Assembly (NCBI GenBank): GCA_963773315.1 | Contig: CAVZAF010000010.1 | Span: 186,001 to 250,000, forward strand | From: DATKAS01 sp963773315 | GTDB lineage: Bacteria > Actinomycetota > Acidimicrobiia > Acidimicrobiales > DATKAS01 | Reading direction: 5' to 3' | Length of the DNA: 64,000 nt | In this document: piece after piece, positions 9,784-19,150 of the stretch | Position numbering within the stretch: position 1 is the first letter of the stretch | How the letters are laid out: each line of letters opens with the position of its first letter | Position numbers and translations under genes: made by a program | The notes under the pieces: generated by a model | What the model was told of the DNA's origin: nothing | Seen by the model: only the letters and a program-made list of their open reading frames with translations | The model's database searches: none

Positions 9784-12606
9784 GTGACTTGGCCCGCTCC
9801 GCGATGGCCCGGTGCTGACGCGCCCGCGCGCCCGGCGACAGGGAGATCCTGGGCCGGGGTCCTCGTCGCGGCCGGCGTTGTCATCGGGATCCTGGTGACG
9901 GCAGTCACAGCCATCAGCTGGTACCGCCACGACGTGCGGGCGGTCGACTCGGAGCGACAGGCAGAGGTCGACGCGCTCGTGGACGGCGTGCGGGTGCGAC
10001 TCGAGGACATCGGCACGTTCGTCCAAGGCGAGGCGCAGAGCTATCAGGGCGCGACGCTGCCGAGCCAGAGCGAGCTCAATGACCAGTTTGCGCTGCCCGA
10101 TGTCCTCGGCCGCGAGCCCGGCGTCATCGGCGAGTTCTACGTCCAGCGGGTCGAGAGCCAGGAGATGGCCCGGTTCATCGAGCTCCAACAGTCCGACGTG
10201 TCGTCAACGTTCGTCGTGATGCCTCCGGGCCCTCGCGACGAGTACTGGGTCGTCGCTCGCGCGGTCCCGAGCTCGCTGTCGTCCATGATCGGGATCGACG
10301 GTCGTTCCGTCGACGTCGCCGAGCAAGCGCTCGCGATGTCGTGTGACTCTGGCCGCCCCATCGCGTCGAGGACGATCCCGCTCTCGGTCGGCAAGATCAG
10401 CACCGACGTCGCCTCACGGACGATCCCGCGTGCGATCGTCGTCGTGACACCGGTGTTCAGCACCGCGTCGACGCCGTCCACCGTCGACGAGCGCCGCGCC
10501 GACATCAAGGGGTGGGCTGGCGTCGTCGTCGTCGGCGATCTCTTCGCCCGCGACTTGCAGCGCCCGACCGAGCACACGCTCGGGCTGAGCCTCTTCGATG
10601 GCGGCCCCGAGGACAGGACGACTGCGTTCGTCGGGGTCGCGCCGCCGACGTTGCTCGACAATCCGAGCCAAAGTGGCGCGGACGTGCGAACCGCGACCGT
10701 CGACGCGCTCGGACTGCGGTTGACGGTGCGGGTGAGCGCGCTCGCACCGTCGCCCACCCCATCCGCGACGGCGCCCCTCATCGTGCTGGTCGGCGGCGTG
10801 CTGCTGAGCTTGCTCGCGGGATCGCTCGCGCTGGTGCTCGTGCAGAGCCGTCGGCGCGCGCTGACCATCGCCGGCGACGCCATCGCCGAGGCTCGAGTGA
10901 GCGAGGACGAGATGCGGAAGTCGGCGGCGCGCTTCGCATCGCTCGTGCGGCGTTCCTCCGACGTGATCGCGATCGTCGACCCGGCCGGGTTCGTCCAGTT
11001 CGTGACGCCGTCGATCCAGCGCCTCCTGGCAGTGCCGCCATCGCGCATCGAGGGCACTTGCCTGTTCGACTACGTGGTGTTCGATGAGCAGCACGTGTTG
11101 CATGACCTGCTCGATGAGGTCGCGGCGGGGGAGGAGGTCACGAGCCCGGCCGAGCTCGTGCTGCTGCGGGCCGATGGCGCAAAGCGCTGGCTCGAAGTGC
11201 GGGCGTCGAACCTGATGGACGATCCGAACGTCGGTGGCATCGTGCTCAACGGTCGCGACGTCACCGAGCGGCGAGCGTTCCAAGACGCGCTGACCTACGA
11301 AGCGACACACGACCGTCTCACCGAGCTGCCGAATCGAGCGCAGTTCCTGCAGATCCTGAGCCGCGCCGTCGAGCACGCGATCGGAGGCGGCCGCTCGCTC
11401 GCGGTGCTCTTCGTCGACGTCGACCACTTCAAGGTCGTGAACGACAGCCTCGGCCACGGCATCGGAGACGCGCTTCTGGTTGCGGTGGCCCGCCGGTTGG
11501 TCGGGGCGGTGCGGTCGACCGATCCTGTCGCCCGGCTCGGCGGCGACGAGTTCGTCGTCGTGTGCGAGGGGGTTGACCTGGCCGGAGCGAAGATGGTCGC
11601 TCAGCACGTGCTGGCCGCATGCGCGGTTCCCTTCGAGATCGCAGGCCGCGAGCTGCGGGTCACGGCGAGCATCGGCATCGCCTTCGCCGAGCATGCGAAC
11701 GAGTCCGCTGAGGTGATCCTGCGCAACGCGGACATCGCGATGTACGAGGCGAAATCCGCCGGCCGTGCGTGCGTGCGGGTGTTCGACGACAACGCCAGGG
11801 CGGACATCGTGCGGCGGCTCGACACCGAGCACGCCCTGCACAAGGCGGTGGAGCGGGGGGAGCTCCGGCTCTTCTACCAACCGATCGTGCGATTGGCCGA
11901 TTCGCAGGTCGTCGGCGCGGAGGCGCTGCTGCGGTGGCAACACCCGCAGCGCGGCCTCATGCTCCCGGGCGACTTCCTCTCCGTCTCGGAGGACTCCGAC
12001 CTCGCGGTGACGATCGGCGACTGGGTGTTGCAGGAGGCGTTCACCTTCCTCGCCCGACGCGACACGCAGGCCGCGTTGACACCGACCTTCAGGCTCGGCG
12101 TGAACCTGTCGAACCGCCATCTCAGCCACTCGGGCCTTCCGTCGCGACTCGACCAGCTCGCCGGGCGGCACCACGTCGCCCCGTCGGCCGTCAGCCTCGA
12201 GATCACCGAGAGCGCCGCGATGCTCGACCCCGGACATGTGCGCAAGGTGCTGCTCGCGATCCGCGATCAAGGCTTCTCGCTCGCACTCGACGACTTCGGC
12301 ACGGGCTACTCGTCGTTGAGCCATGTGAAGCGGCTGCCGATCGACACGCTGAAGATCGACCGCGCCTTCGTCGACGGCGTCACCGCGGACCGCGACGACC
12401 GCGCGATCGTGGCCGCCGCAGTCGGGCTCGGTGAGGCGCTCGACCTGCAAGTCGTTGCCGAGGGGGTCGAGATGCAGGTGCAAGCGCGCGCATTGCAGGC
12501 TCTCGGCTGCCAGGTCGGTCAGGGATTTCTGTACTCGCCCGCCGTGACCGGCGACGTGCTGCTCGAGATGATGACGACGGCAAAGCTCACAGTGGCCGGT
12601 GAGTAG
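9784..12606 (+). CDS. CHASE-PAS-GGDEF-EAL membrane signalling protein (cyclic di-GMP turnover)
   Basis: A 940-residue sensor built as: membrane helix (about 23-46), extracytoplasmic CHASE-like domain (about 47-325, with PGVIGEFYVQRV), second helix (about 330-353), PAS domain, diguanylate cyclase with an intact GGDEF at 586-590, and phosphodiesterase with EAL at 713-715 plus DDFGTGYSSL. Both catalytic signatures are present, so it may make and degrade c-di-GMP. The GTG at 9784 was chosen because it sits just before the first helix with GGAAG close upstream; the frame itself is open further up, through the lipoprotein gene in another phase. The start is therefore uncertain. Confidence 0.9.
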   Translation: MTWPAPRWPGADAPARPATGRSWAGVLVAAGVVIGILVTAVTAISWYRHDVRAVDSERQAEVDALVDGVRVRLEDIGTFVQGEAQSYQGATLPSQSELNDQFALPDVLGREPGVIGEFYVQRVESQEMARFIELQQSDVSSTFVVMPPGPRDEYWVVARAVPSSLSSMIGIDGRSVDVAEQALAMSCDSGRPIASRTIPLSVGKISTDVASRTIPRAIVVVTPVFSTASTPSTVDERRADIKGWAGVVVVGDLFARDLQRPTEHTLGLSLFDGGPEDRTTAFVGVAPPTLLDNPSQSGADVRTATVDALGLRLTVRVSALAPSPTPSATAPLIVLVGGVLLSLLAGSLALVLVQSRRRALTIAGDAIAEARVSEDEMRKSAARFASLVRRSSDVIAIVDPAGFVQFVTPSIQRLLAVPPSRIEGTCLFDYVVFDEQHVLHDLLDEVAAGEEVTSPAELVLLRADGAKRWLEVRASNLMDDPNVGGIVLNGRDVTERRAFQDALTYEATHDRLTELPNRAQFLQILSRAVEHAIGGGRSLAVLFVDVDHFKVVNDSLGHGIGDALLVAVARRLVGAVRSTDPVARLGGDEFVVVCEGVDLAGAKMVAQHVLAACAVPFEIAGRELRVTASIGIAFAEHANESAEVILRNADIAMYEAKSAGRACVRVFDDNARADIVRRLDTEHALHKAVERGELRLFYQPIVRLADSQVVGAEALLRWQHPQRGLMLPGDFLSVSEDSDLAVTIGDWVLQEAFTFLARRDTQAALTPTFRLGVNLSNRHLSHSGLPSRLDQLAGRHHVAPSAVSLEITESAAMLDPGHVRKVLLAIRDQGFSLALDDFGTGYSSLSHVKRLPIDTLKIDRAFVDGVTADRDDRAIVAAAVGLGEALDLQVVAEGVEMQVQARALQALGCQVGQGFLYSPAVTGDVLLEMMTTAKLTVAGE

Positions 12607-12967
12607 TCCCATCGCCGGGCGTGACGAAGAGCATGTCGCCGGGGTCGTGCACGATCGCACGGTGCCAGGTGTTACGAGGCACGATCGTGCACGCACGACC
12701 GCGCAGCTCGACGATCTGCTCACCGTCGGGGAGGTCGAGGACGAAGTCGACCGACCCTGAGAGCAGGTAGACGATCTCCTCGCCGGCGGGATGACGCTCC
12801 CAGGTCGTCCAGGTCGCGTCCATCGGCCCGACCATCATCAGGTAGCCGCGGGACAGCTCCGCGCGCTGGTCGATCGTCTCCCAGAAATCGGCGCCGACCG
12901 CGAGCGCGGTCGCGGTCGGGTGTTCGAGGTGGATGTACGTCTGGTCGAGGTCGAACGACGAAGGCAT
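12587..12967 (-). CDS. Cupin-domain protein
   Basis: A 126-residue single cupin barrel. The first cupin motif is seen as WERHPAGEEIVYLLSG and the second as PRNTWHRAIVH, supplying His and Glu for metal binding. Such small cupins bind a metal and act as enzymes or ligand sensors; no substrate can be assigned. It converges with the GGDEF-EAL gene and overlaps its end by 20 bases. Confidence 0.82.
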   Translation of the reverse strand: MPSSFDLDQTYIHLEHPTATALAVGADFWETIDQRAELSRGYLMMVGPMDATWTTWERHPAGEEIVYLLSGSVDFVLDLPDGEQIVELRGRACTIVPRNTWHRAIVHDPGDMLFVTPGDGTTHRPL

Positions 12968-13042
12968 CGAAGCGCTCCCGCATCAGTGAACGATCGTGGT
13001 GATCATGATTGCCGACCGAGCGACGTCAAGGGAGACTGCGCC

Positions 13043-13543
13043 ATGCCGACCGAGCGCCCCTATCCGCCTCCTGCCGCGTCGGAGCGCGAGACGTTGATGG
13101 CGTTCCTCGCGTTCCACCGAGCGACGCTCCGGATGAAGTGCGACGGGCTCACTAAGGAGCAGCTCCGGATGTGCAGCGTGCCGCCCTCGACGATGTCGCT
13201 CCTGGGCCTCGTGCGCCACCTCGCCGAGGTCGAGCGGAGCTGGTTCAGGCGGGGGATCGCCGGCGAAGACGCGCCGCCGATCTACTACTCGGACGACGAC
13301 CCGGACGGCGAGTTCGCCGTTGACGGCGCTGACCCCGATGAAGCGTTCGCGACCTGGCAGCGCGAGTGCGACGCGGCCGACGCGATCGCCGCGGCCCACT
13401 CACTCGACGACGTCGACACCCGACCGGGCGAGGAAGGCGACAGCTTGAGGTGGATCCTCGTCCACATGATCGAGGAGTACTCGCGCCACAACGGCCACGC
13501 CGACCTGCTGCGCGAGCGTATCGACGGCGTGACGGGGGAGTGA
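13043..13543 (+). CDS. DinB/DUF664-family protein
   Basis: A 166-residue four-helix-bundle protein of the DinB-like superfamily, which includes mycothiol- and bacillithiol-dependent transferases. The sequence has the DUF664 pattern (LLGLVRHLAEVERSWFR, IEEYSRHNGHADLLRE) with His residues able to bind a divalent metal. The ATG at 13043 has AAGGGAG eight bases upstream. A mycothiol-linked detoxification role is possible but unproven. Confidence 0.85.
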   Translation: MPTERPYPPPAASERETLMAFLAFHRATLRMKCDGLTKEQLRMCSVPPSTMSLLGLVRHLAEVERSWFRRGIAGEDAPPIYYSDDDPDGEFAVDGADPDEAFATWQRECDAADAIAAAHSLDDVDTRPGEEGDSLRWILVHMIEEYSRHNGHADLLRERIDGVTGE

Positions 13544-13547
13544 CCGG

Positions 13548-14441
13548 CTACTTCACGCCGATGCGTGTGCGGTAGCTCCACCAGAAAGGGCAAGCGCCAT
13601 CGCCGAGCGCGGCGCGCACCTCGGCCTCGAACTCGGACACGCCGACCATCGCTTGGTCCACTCCGTGCTTCTTCAGGGTCTGGAAGTCGCCCTGGCTGAG
13701 AAGCACCGCGACGAAACGCTCGGCGTCCCCCTCCTCCACTCGCAACGACTCGATCTCGCGGCACCAACGGAAGTGCCCGCTCGCGATGAAGCGGGCGAGG
13801 TGCTCGTCCTTCGACCACGACGTGACGCCGACGCTGCGGATCCGGCCGGCGGGAGCGTCGCGAACGAACTCCGGCGGCAGCGTCGGCACCTCACCGCCGA
13901 GCGGCTCGCGCAGCTCGTCGCCTCGCAGTCCTGCAGCGAGCCGGTCGTCGTACGCCTTCACGCGGGCGCGACATGCGTGGAAGGCGGCCTCGGCTCGTGC
14001 GCTGCCGACCGACGGCGGGAAGTCACAGTCGATCGCCGCGAACACGCCGCCCGGACGCAGCAACCGCGCGACCTCGGCCAGCGTGCTGGTCGGCTCCATC
14101 CAATGCAGCGCCTGACTCGCGAGCACGACGTCGGCACTCTCCTCGGGCAGGCCGGTGGCGTGCGCCCACCCGTCGACGTACGACACCCGCGGGTCGTCGG
14201 TCTGCGCCTCTGCCTTGCGCCGCATGTCCTCGCTCGGTTCCACGCCGATGACCGACTCCGACCACCGCGCGGCCCATCGACTCGAGAGGCCCGTGCCGCT
14301 GCCGAGGTCGACGACTGCGGGCCGGTCGGCGCCCGCGTACGCGCAGAGGATCTCGGCTAGCACGTCGGGCGGGGTCGGTCGCACCCGGTCGTAGAGGTCG
14401 GCGAACCCGCTGAACCGCTCGGCGTTCGAGCGCACCTCCAT
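13548..14441 (-). CDS. SAM-dependent methyltransferase (type 11-like)
   Basis: 297 residues. The SAM-binding motif I is VVDLGSGTGLSS, with the acidic IGVEPS after strand 2, and ASQALHWMEP and LRPGGVFAAID further on. The QALHW segment is typical of methyltransferases acting on small molecules or lipids. The ATG at 14439-14441 gives MEVRSNAERFSGFADLYDRVRP, a usual family start. Acceptor unknown. It is divergent from the next alpha/beta hydrolase. Confidence 0.87.
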   Translation of the reverse strand: MEVRSNAERFSGFADLYDRVRPTPPDVLAEILCAYAGADRPAVVDLGSGTGLSSRWAARWSESVIGVEPSEDMRRKAEAQTDDPRVSYVDGWAHATGLPEESADVVLASQALHWMEPTSTLAEVARLLRPGGVFAAIDCDFPPSVGSARAEAAFHACRARVKAYDDRLAAGLRGDELREPLGGEVPTLPPEFVRDAPAGRIRSVGVTSWSKDEHLARFIASGHFRWCREIESLRVEEGDAERFVAVLLSQGDFQTLKKHGVDQAMVGVSEFEAEVRAALGDGACPFWWSYRTRIGVK

Positions 14442-14523
14442 CGCGTCGACAGTAGGGGATGGGATCGGGTGCCGATCGTCTCGATTTCGTCGACCGACCC
14501 CGGCTTGAAGTAGGACTTGAGGC

Positions 14524-15348
14524 GTGCGGGTCTCCTCCACCAAAGGCGTGACACTGGCCGTCCACGACCTCGGCGGCGAGGGGCCTCCCTTCCTGATCGC
14601 GCACGCGACGGGCATGTGCGGACAGGCCTACGAGCCGCTCGCGGCTGTGCTCGCTCCCCACTTCCACGTGCACGCGATCGACTTCCGGGGCCACGGCGAC
14701 TCGAGCGAGCCCGAGGATGGCGACTTCGCCTGGGCAGGGATGGGCGCGGACGTGCTCGCGGCGATCGACGCGCTGGGGGTCGACCGGATCGACGCGATGG
14801 GGCACTCGCTCGGGGGAGCGTCGTTGCTGATCGCGGAGTCGGTGCGTCCCGGAGTGCTCCGGAGCGCGTACCTGTTCGAGCCGATCGTGCTGACCGAGGC
14901 TTACGCGAGCGAGCGCACCAACTTCATGTCGGACGCCGCGCGTCGACGCCGTGAGGTCTTCGGCTCGCGAGCAGAGGCCCTGTGGCGCTACGCGAAACGC
15001 CCGCCGCTCGGGCTGCTGCGCGCCGACGTGCTCGCGGCGTATGTGGAGCACGGATTCGAAGACCTGCCCGACGGCACCGTGCGGCTCAAGTGCCGGCCGG
15101 AGAGCGAGGCGCGCACGTTCGAGTGCGAGACGAAGATGACGCTCGACCGTGTCGGCGACCTTCGGGTGCCGACGATCATCGGCATCGGCGGTGAAGAGCC
15201 GACCTCGACGCTGTTCGGAACTCCTCTTGCCGAGGCGATGGCGCACGCGCGCCTGATCCGGTACGAGCACCTCGGGCACTTCGGACCGCTTCAAGATCCT
15301 TCGACGGTGGGCGCCGACATCCTCGGTGGCATCTCGCCCGCGACGTAG
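14524..15348 (+). CDS. Alpha/beta-fold hydrolase
   Basis: 274 residues starting at a GTG. The nucleophile elbow is GHSLGG (Ser about residue 99), the oxyanion region is HATGMCG, DFRGHGDS follows strand 4, and the catalytic His lies in HLGHFGP near the C-terminus. The fold is cytoplasmic with no signal peptide. Ester, lactone or haloalkane substrates are all possible. Confidence 0.88.
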   Translation: MRVSSTKGVTLAVHDLGGEGPPFLIAHATGMCGQAYEPLAAVLAPHFHVHAIDFRGHGDSSEPEDGDFAWAGMGADVLAAIDALGVDRIDAMGHSLGGASLLIAESVRPGVLRSAYLFEPIVLTEAYASERTNFMSDAARRRREVFGSRAEALWRYAKRPPLGLLRADVLAAYVEHGFEDLPDGTVRLKCRPESEARTFECETKMTLDRVGDLRVPTIIGIGGEEPTSTLFGTPLAEAMAHARLIRYEHLGHFGPLQDPSTVGADILGGISPAT

Positions 15349-16131
15349 TCAGCTCACGACGTAGGACGTCATCGACAGCGATCCGAACGCGTAGCCGTCG
15401 ACGACCACCTTCGCCTTGCTGCGAGCCGCCGACGCGATGCCCGCGAGATAGAGCAGCGGCAGGTAGTGATCGGGCGTGGGCACGGCGAGGTCGTAGTCGG
15501 GATAGCCGGGAAGGGAGAGCAGGTCCTCAGCCGCGCCGCTCGTCATCATCTCGCGCACGCGGTCGTCGAATCGCTGGGCCCAGTCGAAGCCAGCCTCGCC
15601 GAGCGCGGGAGCGATCATGGGCAGGTTGTGCACGATGTTGCCGCTGCACACGACCAGCACGCCGTCCTCGCGCAGAGCGTCGAGCCGCGTTCCGATGTCG
15701 AAATGATGGCGTTGTGGCTTGCTGGCGTCGACCGATAGCTGCACGACTGGGATGTCGGCCGCGGGGTACATGCGAGCCAGCACACTCCACGCGCCGTGGT
15801 CGAGACCCCAGCTGTCGAGGTCGAGCCCGATCCAGATCGGGGCTGCGGTGTCGACGACTTGCTGCGCGAGATCAGGTGAGCCTGGTGCGGGGTAGCGCAT
15901 GTCGAACAGCGCTTGCGGGAAGCCGAAGAAGTCGTGGATGGTGCGCGGCGCGCTCATCGCGGTGACGGCAGACGCGTTGATGAACCAGTGCGCCGAGACG
16001 CACACGATCGCACGCGGGCGCGGCAGTGACGCAGCCAGCTCTGACCAGGCAGTCGTGTACCGATTGTCTTCGAGCGCGTTCATGGGGCTGCCGTGGCCGA
16101 CGAACACCGCCGGGATCCGTGACTCGCTCAC
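15349..16131 (-). CDS. Class III extradiol dioxygenase, 4,5-DOPA dioxygenase (YgiD/LigB) family
   Basis: 260 residues. The family start IPAVFVGHGSPMNAL supplies a metal-binding His; SAHWF and SGNIVHNLPM are further conserved blocks, and TPDHYLPLLYL lies near the end. Relatives use Fe or Zn to open catechol rings of DOPA-like compounds; the true substrate here is unknown. The GTG start overlaps the TGA of the upstream trmO-like gene by four bases, so the pair is translationally coupled. Confidence 0.9.
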   Translation of the reverse strand: MSESRIPAVFVGHGSPMNALEDNRYTTAWSELAASLPRPRAIVCVSAHWFINASAVTAMSAPRTIHDFFGFPQALFDMRYPAPGSPDLAQQVVDTAAPIWIGLDLDSWGLDHGAWSVLARMYPAADIPVVQLSVDASKPQRHHFDIGTRLDALREDGVLVVCSGNIVHNLPMIAPALGEAGFDWAQRFDDRVREMMTSGAAEDLLSLPGYPDYDLAVPTPDHYLPLLYLAGIASAARSKAKVVVDGYAFGSLSMTSYVVS

Positions 16132-16595
16132 CAGTACCCCTCCATCAGCTCTTTCGCCCACTCGGGCTCGCGCATGTCGCCGCGTGGGGCGAATCCTGAC
16201 ATCGCAGGTTTGATGTCGAGCACCGGGGTGCCGTCGATCGCGTCGAGGCCTGTGACCCGCAACGTGAGGCCGTCGAGCGTGTCGAGGCGGCAGGTCGTCA
16301 CGCCGATCCGGTTCGGGCGGTCCTTGGCTCGCTGGGCCAGGATCCCGGTGAGCGGCCAGTCGTCCCGTCCTCGGGGGTGGCGGGCCCCGAGACACGCGTT
16401 CGCTTCGTCGACAAGATGGAAGACGTAGACCACCTCGATGTGGGAGAACGTCTCGAGCCCGAGGGTGGCGGTCGGCTCGACGACGTCCGCATCGAGCTCG
16501 ATCGACGTCGCCACCGAGTCCCAGTCGTCGTCCTCGGCCGAGGAGCGCTGGGAGCGGACCTGTCCGATCGGTCGCACAGTGATCTCGTTGAGCAT
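16128..16595 (-). CDS. trmO: tRNA (N6-threonylcarbamoyl-A37) methyltransferase-like protein TrmO
   Basis: 155 residues of the TsaA/UPF0066 beta-barrel family. The blocks IGQVRS near the start, FSHIEVVYVFHLVD, PNRIGVTTCRLD and TPVLDIKPA are family landmarks. E. coli TrmO uses SAM to methylate t6A37 of tRNA-Thr. The ATG at 16593-16595 is the first plausible start, and divergence from the acetyltransferase leaves 34 bases for promoters. Confidence 0.9.
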   Translation of the reverse strand: MLNEITVRPIGQVRSQRSSAEDDDWDSVATSIELDADVVEPTATLGLETFSHIEVVYVFHLVDEANACLGARHPRGRDDWPLTGILAQRAKDRPNRIGVTTCRLDTLDGLTLRVTGLDAIDGTPVLDIKPAMSGFAPRGDMREPEWAKELMEGYW

Positions 16596-16629
16596 CGGTC
16601 GATCATTGCACTGCGTACGCTCCGGCCCG

Positions 16630-17084
16630 ATGGACGTGCTCATTCGCTCGGCCCGCATCGACGACGCGCCACGGATCCTCGCGCTGATCGAAGGAGGAGC
16701 GCTGGCCGACTCTCTCCGTCCACTCGCCGATGGGCATGACGTCGAGGACGCGCTCCGCGAGATCATCGAGACCGATTGCTGTGATGTCCTCGTTGCGACG
16801 TTGGATGGCGAGGTCATCGGCGTCGCCCAGCTCATCACGTTCAGGCACCTGCAGCATCGCGGGGGTCGCTGCGCCGAGATCGAGTCGATGCACGTCGACG
16901 GTGCGCACCGCGGACACGGCGTGGGCGCGCTGCTTCTCGACGCGCTCGTCACCGCGGCCCGCGAGCGAGGTTGCTATCGAGTCCAGCTGACGAGCAACAA
17001 GCAGCGCGGTGACGCGCTCGCTTTTACGAGCGGAATGGGTTCTCAGCGACGCATGAGGGCTTCAAGCGCTCCCTCACGGGATGA
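16630..17084 (+). CDS. GNAT-family N-acetyltransferase, frameshifted near C-terminus
   Basis: The frame from 16630 gives a GNAT domain: IRSARIDDAPRILALIE, the strand VIGVAQL, IESMHVDGAHRGHGVGALL with the acetyl-CoA loop, and VQLTSNKQRGDA. At the TTTT run 17022-17025 homology moves to the -1 phase and reads FYERNGFSATHEGFKRSL to a stop at 17082-17084, the standard GNAT ending. One missing T explains it. Ignoring this, the frame runs on antisense to the nitroreductase to 17718, which is not biological. It converges with the nitroreductase, overlapping by 11 bases. Confidence 0.82.
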
Positions 17085-17712
17085 GCGGCTCACCAAATGT
17101 GTCGAGGAACGCATAGTCGGAGACGGGGCGTCGGCTGAGCTTCTGAGGCAGTGGCTTCGAAGGCCATCCGAGCGCGACGTGCGCGGCGGTGATCACCCCA
17201 TCCGGGATGGACAGCAGCTCCTTGACCTGTGGCTCGTAGCGGCAGAGCAGCGTCGTGAGCGCAGCCCCGAGTCCCTCTTCTCTGGCTTTGAGCAAGACGT
17301 TCTGCACCGCGGGGTAGATCGAGCAGCCGCCGACCACGCTGATGCGCCCGAGCTCGTGGTCGGTCGGGTAGATCGCGTCCCACTGAGCGCAGACGACGAG
17401 CAGCACCGGGATGTCCTCGAGATGGTCGGCGAAGTGCTGCGCGCGGTCGAGGATGCCGGTCGGTGCGCCTGCCCGTTCGAGGCTTGCGCGCGAGCGGGCC
17501 GCGTACGGCGCCCACGTTTCGCGATACCACTCCGCGAGCTGTCGTCGCTTGGACAGGTCGCGCACCGCGACGAACCGCACCCCCTGCCGGTTGCCGCCGG
17601 TGGGTGCCCACCTCGCGGCGTCGAGCACTCGAGCGAGCACGTCGCCCGGAACCTCGTCGGCTTCGAAGAACCGGCATGTCCCGCTCGTCATCATGACGTC
17701 CATGAGCTCCAT
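17074..17712 (-). CDS. Nitroreductase-family FMN oxidoreductase
   Basis: 212 residues. Family features are an N-terminal RFF segment, ARWAPTGGNRQGVRFVAV for FMN phosphate binding, and EEGLGAALTTLL in the second half. Members reduce nitro groups, quinones or enones with NAD(P)H as flavin homodimers. The ATG at 17710-17712 fits normal length. The substrate is not inferable. Confidence 0.9.
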   Translation of the reverse strand: MELMDVMMTSGTCRFFEADEVPGDVLARVLDAARWAPTGGNRQGVRFVAVRDLSKRRQLAEWYRETWAPYAARSRASLERAGAPTGILDRAQHFADHLEDIPVLLVVCAQWDAIYPTDHELGRISVVGGCSIYPAVQNVLLKAREEGLGAALTTLLCRYEPQVKELLSIPDGVITAAHVALGWPSKPLPQKLSRRPVSDYAFLDTFGEPLIP

Positions 17713-17763
17713 CGGTGACAACCTAGGTTCGGTGAGGTCGGTCGAGGGCAAAGGCTGGCTCTG

Positions 17764-18378
17764 ATGGGCTGGTACACGGACCAAGTAGTTCCGCGCTTCA
17801 TCAACGTCGCTCTGGGCAGCACGCGGTTCGTGCCGATGCGCCAGCGCGTCACCGCAGGGCTCGAAGGGGACGTCGTCGAGATCGGCTTCGGCTCCGGGTT
17901 GAACGTCCCGTACTACCCGTCGACGGTGCGGAGCGTGAAGGCCATCGACCCGTCCGCGGTGGGCCAGACGCTCGCGCATGATCGGGTCGCCGCAGCGGCA
18001 ATGCCGATCGAATACGTGGGGCTCGACGGTGCGCACCTGCCGCTCCCGGACGCGTCGGCGGACCATGTGCTGTCCACCTGGACGCTCTGCACGATCCCCG
18101 ACGTCGACGACGCGCTCGCGGAGGTGAAGCGGGTGCTGCGGCCCGGCGGCTCGTTGCACTTCCTCGAGCACGGTCGCTCGCCTGACGCCAAGGTCGCCCG
18201 GACCCAAGACCGCCTGACGCCCATCAATCGGCGTCTCGGGGGCGGCTGCCACCTCAACCGCCCGATCCGGGACCTGCTCGATCGCAGCGGACTCGAGGTG
18301 ACTGCGATCGACACCTACTACGTGCAGGGCGCAAAGGCCGTCGGGTACATGTACGAGGGAGTCGCGGAGAAGCGATGA
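17764..18378 (+). CDS. Class I SAM-dependent methyltransferase
   Basis: 204 residues with motif I VVEIGFGSGLNVPYYP, then LPLPDASADHVLSTWTLCTI and VLRPGGSLHFLEHG. The pattern is close to METTL7-like/phospholipid-type methyltransferases. A C-terminal GYMYEG segment is typical of that subgroup. Soluble, with no signal peptide. The acceptor is unknown. Confidence 0.88.
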   Translation: MGWYTDQVVPRFINVALGSTRFVPMRQRVTAGLEGDVVEIGFGSGLNVPYYPSTVRSVKAIDPSAVGQTLAHDRVAAAAMPIEYVGLDGAHLPLPDASADHVLSTWTLCTIPDVDDALAEVKRVLRPGGSLHFLEHGRSPDAKVARTQDRLTPINRRLGGGCHLNRPIRDLLDRSGLEVTAIDTYYVQGAKAVGYMYEGVAEKR

Positions 18379-18473
18379 TCCTCGCCACGGACGACCCGCT
18401 CGATGCAGCGCAACGCGCTGAAGAGTGACGATCGCCTCTGGACGGGCGCGGAGGGCGGGCTTAGGTTCGGGGG

Positions 18474-19094
18474 ATGTCCACCGCGCAACACGACGTGTCG
18501 ATGTTTCTGGGCCAGCCTCCCTCCAGCGACGGTGCCGACGCCATGTTCGCGGAGGAGCTCGCGAGCGACGGCTACGTCGCGAACTTCATGCGTCTCTGGG
18601 CGTGGCGTCCTGATGTGTTCGCGTCGTACCTGTCGGCGAGAGGCGGCCTCGTCGAGGCGTCTTCGCTCACCGACCGCGATCTCGCCGTGCTCGTGACGTC
18701 GACCGCGTCGCAACGAGGTGACTCGTATTGCTCGCTCGCGTGGGGCACGCGCTTGTCGCGGCTGACCGACGAGCACACGGCGGCGCGCGTCATCATCGGT
18801 GAGACGCCGGACGCGCTCTCGCCGCGTGAGGCCGCGTTGGCGAGCTGGGCACGCCAGGTCGTGCGAGATCCCAACGCGACGACCGCCAACGACGTCGAGT
18901 CGCTGCGCGAGGCAGGGCTCGACGACCGAGCGATCTTCGAGGCGACCGTGTTCATCGCGCTTCGGCTTGCCTTCTCGACCGTCAACGACGCCCTCGGCGC
19001 GTCGCCGGACAAAGAGCTGGTCGACAAGGTGCCAGCCGTGGTCCGCGAGGCGGTCACGTACGGCAGGCGTCCCATGACGGCGCCTTCTGCCTGA
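18474..19094 (+). CDS. Carboxymuconolactone decarboxylase/AhpD-like protein (ECF sigma partner)
   Basis: 206 residues, all-helical AhpD-like fold. The active-site-like segment is GDSYCSLAWG, keeping one Cys but lacking the usual CXXC pair and the following His. ALSPREAALASWARQV and AIFEATVFIALRLAF are conserved helices. Family members reduce peroxides or decarboxylate lactones. It lies directly upstream of a SnoaL-fused ECF sigma gene; ECF41 sigma factors are known to be paired with such carboxymuconolactone decarboxylases, oxidoreductases or epimerases. This makes it the likely cognate partner. Confidence 0.82.
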   Translation: MSTAQHDVSMFLGQPPSSDGADAMFAEELASDGYVANFMRLWAWRPDVFASYLSARGGLVEASSLTDRDLAVLVTSTASQRGDSYCSLAWGTRLSRLTDEHTAARVIIGETPDALSPREAALASWARQVVRDPNATTANDVESLREAGLDDRAIFEATVFIALRLAFSTVNDALGASPDKELVDKVPAVVREAVTYGRRPMTAPSA

Positions 19095-19114
19095 CCAACG
19101 GCCCGTTCGGGCGC

Positions 19115-19141
19115 TGTCACATCTCACCTCGCGGCGGGGTC
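19115..19141 (+). promoter_or_regulatory. Putative ECF41-type promoter
   Basis: TGTCACA (19115-19121), a 16-base spacer, then GGTC (19138-19141). The ECF41 consensus as I recall it is TGTCACA-N16-CGTC. The last base of the -10 element is 9 bases before the ATG of the sigma gene, the same distance as at the perfect copy near 38175-38201. Autoregulation of this sigma factor is inferred. Confidence 0.6.
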
Positions 19142-19150
19142 ATGTGACTG

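Noticed and set aside
10414..12723. Long minus-strand open frame opposite the GGDEF-EAL gene
   Set aside because: Same reason: shadow of a real gene, low-complexity composition, no recognisable fold.
16630..17718. 426-residue continuation of the GNAT frame
   Set aside because: Beyond residue 132 it is antisense to the nitroreductase; the normal GNAT end is in the neighbouring phase.
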